From assembly GCA_030602665.1 (NCBI GenBank), contig JAUVZE010000005.1:1-18694 (forward strand): a DNA stretch of 18,694 bases, written 5' to 3'. How positions within the stretch are numbered: the stretch's first letter is position 1; each line of letters starts with the position of its first letter. Under the pieces are notes generated by a model. The model was not told the DNA's origin. It searched no databases and saw nothing but the letters and a program-made list of their open reading frames with translations. This document shows positions 15,027-18,694 of this stretch, piece after piece. The translations under genes and the position numbers were made by a program. The DNA comes from Dehalococcoidia bacterium. GTDB lineage: Bacteria > Chloroflexota > Dehalococcoidia > Dehalococcoidales > JAUVZE01.

Positions 15027-15056
15027 TTGACATCCCATAAAGGCGATGTCTAAAAT
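15027..15056 (+). promoter_or_regulatory. promoter of rpe, with an inverted repeat between its two boxes
   Basis: TTGACA (15027-15032) and TAAAAT (15051-15056) are 18 bases apart. GACATC (15029-15034) and GATGTC (15045-15050) form an exact inverted repeat covering the spacer, which could be an operator. The leader to the rpe ATG would be about 110 bases. Confidence 0.6.
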
Positions 15057-15173
15057 TGTGGTTAGTAGCCATATCAGCACACTCTGCCTTACTTAGACAG
15101 AGACAGCTTGATTTGGATTATACCTTTGTCTCAGTCGATAGTGCCCGGCATGAGTGTTTCTGCGGGAGATATA

Positions 15174-15839
15174 ATGACCAACCCCATTCAGGTAGTACCC
15201 GCCATCCTCACCGAAGACCCCAGAGTTCTGGAGACCATGGTACGCCAGGCAGAGAGCTTCACTACCTATGTGCAGTTTGATATTATGGATGGCCGGTTCG
15301 TGCCCTCACGGAGCATAACTAGCGAGCATCTGGCTGCTCTCCCCATGAAGCTTAGCTGGGAGGCTCACCTCATGGTAGAGAACCCGGAAGATTATCTTGA
15401 GGGCTTCCGACGGGTGGGGGCACAGAAGGTGGTCTTTCACTATGAGGCCACTTCTTCACCAGATGAAGTCATTTCTCTGTCCAGGAACCTTAGCCTCGGA
15501 GTAGGGTTGGCTGTGAATCCAGAAACTCCCGTCTCCGTAATCCGACCCCTAGTCGGCAAGGTGGATAGTGTACTTTTCTTGACGGTGCACCCCGGATTCT
15601 ATGGCAGCCAGTTCATACCTGAAGTCCTGGACAAAGTGGTAGAGCTGCGTAGCACTGGGCTTGGTGTGGAGATAAGTGTAGATGGCGGCATAGGGGAAAG
15701 CAATATCACCGAGGTTGCCCGGGTTGGGGTTGACGTGATTTATGTGGGGAGCGCTATATTCTTACAGCCACAGCCCGCTGAGAGCTTCCGTCGCCTCTTG
15801 GCGTTGGCCCGGGAAGGCTCACAGCACCGGGGTGGCTAG
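15174..15839 (+). CDS. rpe: ribulose-phosphate 3-epimerase family protein (divergent)
   Basis: Family members interconvert ribulose-5-phosphate and xylulose-5-phosphate in the pentose phosphate pathway using a metal-bound TIM barrel. The 221 residues have the right length and order of motifs: VPAILTEDP (8-16), VQFDIMDGRFVP (33-44), EAHLMVENPEDY (63-74), LAVNPETP (112-119), LTVHPGFYGSQF (136-147), SVDGGIGESN (168-177) and GSAIF (192-196). Asp36, His65 and Asp170 match metal or catalytic positions, but the usual histidine two before Asp36 is Gln34, and the usual Ser in the first strand is Ala10. ATG at 15174 has GGAG five bases upstream. Longer frames to 15150 or 15108 lack a ribosome site. A related sugar-phosphate epimerase is an alternative. 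It converges on pgi with 13 bases between. Confidence 0.82.
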   Translation: MTNPIQVVPAILTEDPRVLETMVRQAESFTTYVQFDIMDGRFVPSRSITSEHLAALPMKLSWEAHLMVENPEDYLEGFRRVGAQKVVFHYEATSSPDEVISLSRNLSLGVGLAVNPETPVSVIRPLVGKVDSVLFLTVHPGFYGSQFIPEVLDKVVELRSTGLGVEISVDGGIGESNITEVARVGVDVIYVGSAIFLQPQPAESFRRLLALAREGSQHRGG

Positions 15840-15852
15840 CTAGTTGCTATCG

Positions 15853-17481
15853 CTATGTCAGTTTGTTGGCTGGCCTTGAGATGGCGGTGGTGTTACCCCG
15901 GCTGAAGTGAATCCTGGTTACACGCCGTCCTAATGACTTTAACGCTTGAAGGTCTCCTAGAGCCTGGGCATCAGCTACCACGCCAAAGGTATAGGGCTTG
16001 CCTGGGATAGGCAGCTCCTTCTCATGTTCCGCGGTGATCTGGAGAAATAGCCCGGTATCTGGCCCTCCCTTGTGCAACTGGCCGGTGGAGTGCAGGAAAC
16101 GTGGCCCATAGCCTAGCGTGGTGGCAATGTGGTGTCGCTCCACTACTTTCCGTCGGAAGTCTGTCAGCACCTTGTCCACTTCAGGCGTCTGACGAACATA
16201 AGCCATGATGGCCAGGTACTTACCCTTTCCTGCCTCAGCCATCAAGTCAGCCACAGAGTCAGCAGCCTCCACCTGGGGGAGGCGACCGGTGGCCGTATAT
16301 TCTTGCAAAACACGCTCGGTTGCCTCCTTGGTCTCCTGAACGTTGGGCTGGTTAAAGGGATGGATACCCAGTATTGCTCCGGCCACCGCAGTGGCGAACT
16401 CCCAGCGGAAGAACTCGGCTCCTAGGTCGTACCTGTCCCGCATTTCCAGAGTCAGCACCGGCTGTCCGGAAGACTGGATGCGCTCGATTGCCGTATCGGT
16501 GGCAGAGTTGTCGTCGCCCTCAAGATGCAGGCAGATAAATAGGCGGTCATCGCCGTAGTAAGCTGATTCCACCAGCGGCTCACCGACAACCGGTATGATA
16601 CCCTTGCCCTCCTTACCAGTGCTCTCAGCAATGAGCTGCTCCACCCAAAGCCCGAAACTGCTGATGGCTGGCGATGTGATGAGGGTAAGCTTGTCCCGCC
16701 CATGCAGAGCTAGAGTGCTGATACACGTTCCCAACCAGGCACCACGGTTTTCGTGGATAGGCACACCGGAGGCGCATCCCTCTCGCATGCCCTTTGCCCG
16801 GTCAAGCAGCGCCGTAATGTCAACCCCGATGAGGGCGGCCGGGACCAGGCCGAAGTAAGACAGAACAGAGTAGCGCCCGCCGATGTCAGGGGGGTTCAAG
16901 AATATGCGGTGGAACCCTTGTTCTGCAGCGAGTCTAGCCAGCGGCGTCCCTGGGTCAGTGATAGCAACGAAGTTCTGCCCGGCTTTCTCTTTGCCTATAG
17001 CCGAATTCACCAGACCTCTGAAGTACTGGAAGAGAGCGAGAGGCTCGGTGGTGGTGCCGGACTTTGAAGAGACCAGGAACAAGGTATGCGCTGGGTCGAT
17101 GGCTTCGGTCACTGCCTGTACCCAGGCAGGCACTGTGGAGTCCAGCACTATCAGTTTGGGATACCCCGTAGCACTGCCAAAGGTCTGTCGCAGCACCTCC
17201 GGCCCTAGGCTGCTGCCACCCATACCGAGCAGAACCACATGGCGAAAACTAGCCTCTCGCACTTCCCGGGCGAAAGACTCTAAGGCAGGCACCTGCTCAG
17301 ACATCAGGTCAGTGATTGTAAGCCAACCCAGACGATTGGTAATTTCGGAGGGCTCTGGTTTCCAGACAGTGTGGTCTTTCCGCCACATCCGCCCTACTAC
17401 GTCGTGCCGGCTAAGGTCAGTTAGGCTTGCTTCTACGTCGGCGAGGTAGGTACCAATGTTGATATTCATCATTTTGGTCAT
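15853..17481 (-). CDS. pgi: glucose-6-phosphate isomerase, of the type found in transaldolase-isomerase fusions
   Basis: This enzyme interconverts glucose-6-phosphate and fructose-6-phosphate. The two SIS sugar-isomerase domains are visible: GMGGSSLGPEVLRQTF (86-101), VSSKSGTTTEP (137-147), GGRYSVLSYFGLVPAAL (201-217), IAESTGKEGKG (284-294, with the probable catalytic Glu286), GIHPFNQPNVQETK (372-385, with His374) and LHSTGQLHKGGPDTG (463-477, with Lys471). The N-terminus (YLADVEASL, MWRKDHTVW) and the C-terminus (PYTFGVVADAQALGDLQAL) match my memory of the isomerase half of bifunctional transaldolase/phosphoglucose isomerases, but no transaldolase domain is attached. At 542 residues it is complete. 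ATG at 17481 is used; in-frame ATGs at 17472 and 17469 have an AAGG 9-12 bases upstream and are possible. It lies 130 bases after the kinase gene. Confidence 0.94.
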   Translation of the reverse strand: MTKMMNINIGTYLADVEASLTDLSRHDVVGRMWRKDHTVWKPEPSEITNRLGWLTITDLMSEQVPALESFAREVREASFRHVVLLGMGGSSLGPEVLRQTFGSATGYPKLIVLDSTVPAWVQAVTEAIDPAHTLFLVSSKSGTTTEPLALFQYFRGLVNSAIGKEKAGQNFVAITDPGTPLARLAAEQGFHRIFLNPPDIGGRYSVLSYFGLVPAALIGVDITALLDRAKGMREGCASGVPIHENRGAWLGTCISTLALHGRDKLTLITSPAISSFGLWVEQLIAESTGKEGKGIIPVVGEPLVESAYYGDDRLFICLHLEGDDNSATDTAIERIQSSGQPVLTLEMRDRYDLGAEFFRWEFATAVAGAILGIHPFNQPNVQETKEATERVLQEYTATGRLPQVEAADSVADLMAEAGKGKYLAIMAYVRQTPEVDKVLTDFRRKVVERHHIATTLGYGPRFLHSTGQLHKGGPDTGLFLQITAEHEKELPIPGKPYTFGVVADAQALGDLQALKSLGRRVTRIHFSRGNTTAISRPANKLT

Positions 17482-17611
17482 CCTTGGCTACGTCCTCTAT
17501 GTCCTTGAAAAGCTTGTTGTTCAAGCCAGTACTAGCCCATGGCGAGTTGCAGCGTGTGAGTGCTACCACCCTGGATGAATAGCTATTGCTGCCAGTAATA
17601 TTTTATGTTGT

Positions 17612-18586
17612 TTATACAGACTGTCTAATTCTGTCACGCGCCAGGGCGGCTGCCCCAATGACTCCAGCCTTGTCACCCAGCGTTGCCATTACGATGCGTA
17701 AGCCTTCTACCGCCGTCGGCAGGGCATTCTCCCGGACTGGACGCTCCACTTTAGTGGCATACTCTGGCAGGCCCAAGATAACACCACCGCCAAGAATGAG
17801 AAGACAGGGGTTAAAGGCATTGATGATGCTTACCAGACCGGCTGCCAGATACTGTGCTGTCTCTTCCACGAGATGGTGGGCCAGGGAGTCTCCGTCGGTG
17901 TAGGCCTGGGTGACTGTGGCTGCGGAAATTTGTTGAATGCTCCCCGCCAAGGTAACCAGCCGCTGTCCGGCTTGGGGGTCAACACGGGCTGCTTCCTGCG
18001 CTCGTTCCGCAATGGCCCAGCCGCCAACGTAGGCCTCTAGGCAACCCCGATTAGGACAGCGGCAATGTCGCCCACCGGCTACGATAGTCATGTGCCCTAG
18101 CTCTCCGGCAGTATGATGCCACCCCTCCAACAACCGTCCGCCGCTGATGATGCCCCCGCCAACGCCAGTGCCAACAAAGAGACAGACCAAGTCGTCCACC
18201 CCCTGTCCGGCGCCATGTTGCCACTCCCCCCAGGTGGCAGCACGCACATCGTTGTTGACTACCACCGGCATATCCAGTGCCTTCTCTAGCCTCAACTGCA
18301 AAGGTACGTTGCGCCAGCCCAGATTGGGAGCAAAACGCACTGTCCCAGCCCTATCCACTTGCCCAGCCATCCCAACACCTAGACCCTGTGCTGTCATGCC
18401 GGCTTCGCCTAGGCAGGTCTCAACACAGGTCACGACATCGGCAATTACCCCATTGGGACCCTTCTCGAGGTGCGTCGGGTGGCGGCGGGACGCCACAATA
18501 TGGCCAGCCGCATCTACCAGCGCCGTCTCTATCTTAGTACCACCAAGGTCAACACCCAGGGTCACTATTGCGCTATTTCCGGCCAA
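17612..18586 (-). CDS. ROK-family sugar kinase, probably glucokinase
   Basis: ROK kinases phosphorylate glucose or related sugars with ATP. The 324-residue protein has the phosphate-binding GVDLGGTKIETALVD (11-25), the substrate/catalytic VNNDVRAATWGEW (110-122, Asp113), LFVGTGVGGGIISGG (136-150) and the ROK signature AGELGHMTI (160-168). The zinc site is CRCPNRGCLEAYVGG (175-189), with Cys175, Cys177 and Cys182 plus His165; the usual first glycine after the second Cys is Pro. ILGGGVILG (adenosine site) follows. These features favour glucokinase over N-acetylmannosamine kinase, but specificity is not certain. The start is TTG at 18586 with a weak GAAG ribosome site. It has its own promoter and leads into pgi, giving glucose to glucose-6-P to fructose-6-P. 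Confidence 0.9.
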   Translation of the reverse strand: MAGNSAIVTLGVDLGGTKIETALVDAAGHIVASRRHPTHLEKGPNGVIADVVTCVETCLGEAGMTAQGLGVGMAGQVDRAGTVRFAPNLGWRNVPLQLRLEKALDMPVVVNNDVRAATWGEWQHGAGQGVDDLVCLFVGTGVGGGIISGGRLLEGWHHTAGELGHMTIVAGGRHCRCPNRGCLEAYVGGWAIAERAQEAARVDPQAGQRLVTLAGSIQQISAATVTQAYTDGDSLAHHLVEETAQYLAAGLVSIINAFNPCLLILGGGVILGLPEYATKVERPVRENALPTAVEGLRIVMATLGDKAGVIGAAALARDRIRQSV

Positions 18587-18644
18587 TTTTCTTCTTCCCG
18601 GCTTCGTGTGTCATCAGCAATGTTGCTATCATTGGTTAACCGAC

Positions 18645-18673
18645 ACTCTAACCAGCTAGACCGTTTTTGTCAA
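18645..18673 (-). promoter_or_regulatory. promoter of the ROK kinase gene
   Basis: On the - strand, TTGACA (18673-18668) and TAGAGT (18650-18645) are 17 bases apart. The predicted leader of about 50 bases contains a small inverted repeat, AGCAA-CAT-TTGCT. Confidence 0.6.
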
Positions 18674-18694
18674 GCTTAGCTCTGGTCATACTTA

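Noticed and set aside
15108..15173. Longer rpe start
   Set aside because: GGAG sits just before ATG 15174, and the first barrel strand begins right after it; the extension resembles nothing in the family.
16883..17449. 188-residue + strand frame opposite pgi
   Set aside because: The sequence is low-quality, Ser/Arg/Pro-rich and antisense to a secure gene; it is a by-product of G+C-rich codon use.

Overview
The window looks like chromosomal sequence from a Dehalococcoidia-like member of the Chloroflexi. This placement is an inference from gene content (a mycobacterial-type inositol-phosphate synthase beside a PimA-like glycosyltransferase, a compact IF2, a 46-residue DUF5679 zinc ribbon) and protein character. 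No rRNA or other phylogenetic marker was available to test it. No tRNA, rRNA, CRISPR array or intact insertion sequence was seen.

Region 1 (1-868): the 3' part of dapA (lysine/diaminopimelate pathway) on the + strand, cut by the window edge. It is followed by a roughly 210-base cluster of short perfect palindromes bounded by inverted GCAACC ends, which looks like a MITE-like or REP-like repeat.

Region 2 (869-6866, - strand): a probable five-gene operon read as ino1, a PimA-like GT4 glycosyltransferase, a CDP-alcohol phosphatidyltransferase of phosphatidylinositol-phosphate-synthase type, purA, and a FAD-dependent fumarate reductase/aspartate oxidase relative. The first three form a coherent route: glucose-6-phosphate to inositol-3-phosphate, to an inositol phospholipid, to a glycosylated inositol lipid. 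The flavoprotein lacks two residues normally needed for fumarate/succinate chemistry.

Region 3 (6992-7930): a PHP-domain phosphoesterase on the + strand, then a 46-residue zinc-ribbon gene on the - strand with its own promoter.

Region 4 (7987-13049, - strand): the translation/transcription operon nusA-ylxR(rnpM)-infB-rbfA-truB. It is preceded by a near-consensus promoter and a leader hairpin with a U-run that could attenuate the operon. rimP, commonly found just before nusA, is absent.

Region 5 (13050-15017): an accessory-looking stretch with a DUF169 gene remnant, a 2TM-domain protein, a zinc-ribbon/tandem-repeat/tRNA_anti-like protein, and a small unrecognised protein. Several carry their own promoters.

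Region 6 (15027-18673): a sugar-phosphate group visibly richer in G+C than regions 1-4. It holds a divergent ribulose-phosphate 3-epimerase (+), and on the - strand a ROK sugar kinase and a glucose-6-phosphate isomerase of the type otherwise found as the C-terminal half of transaldolase-isomerase fusions. Together they would phosphorylate glucose, interconvert glucose-6-P and fructose-6-P, and link to the pentose phosphate pathway; glucose-6-P is also the substrate of Ino1.
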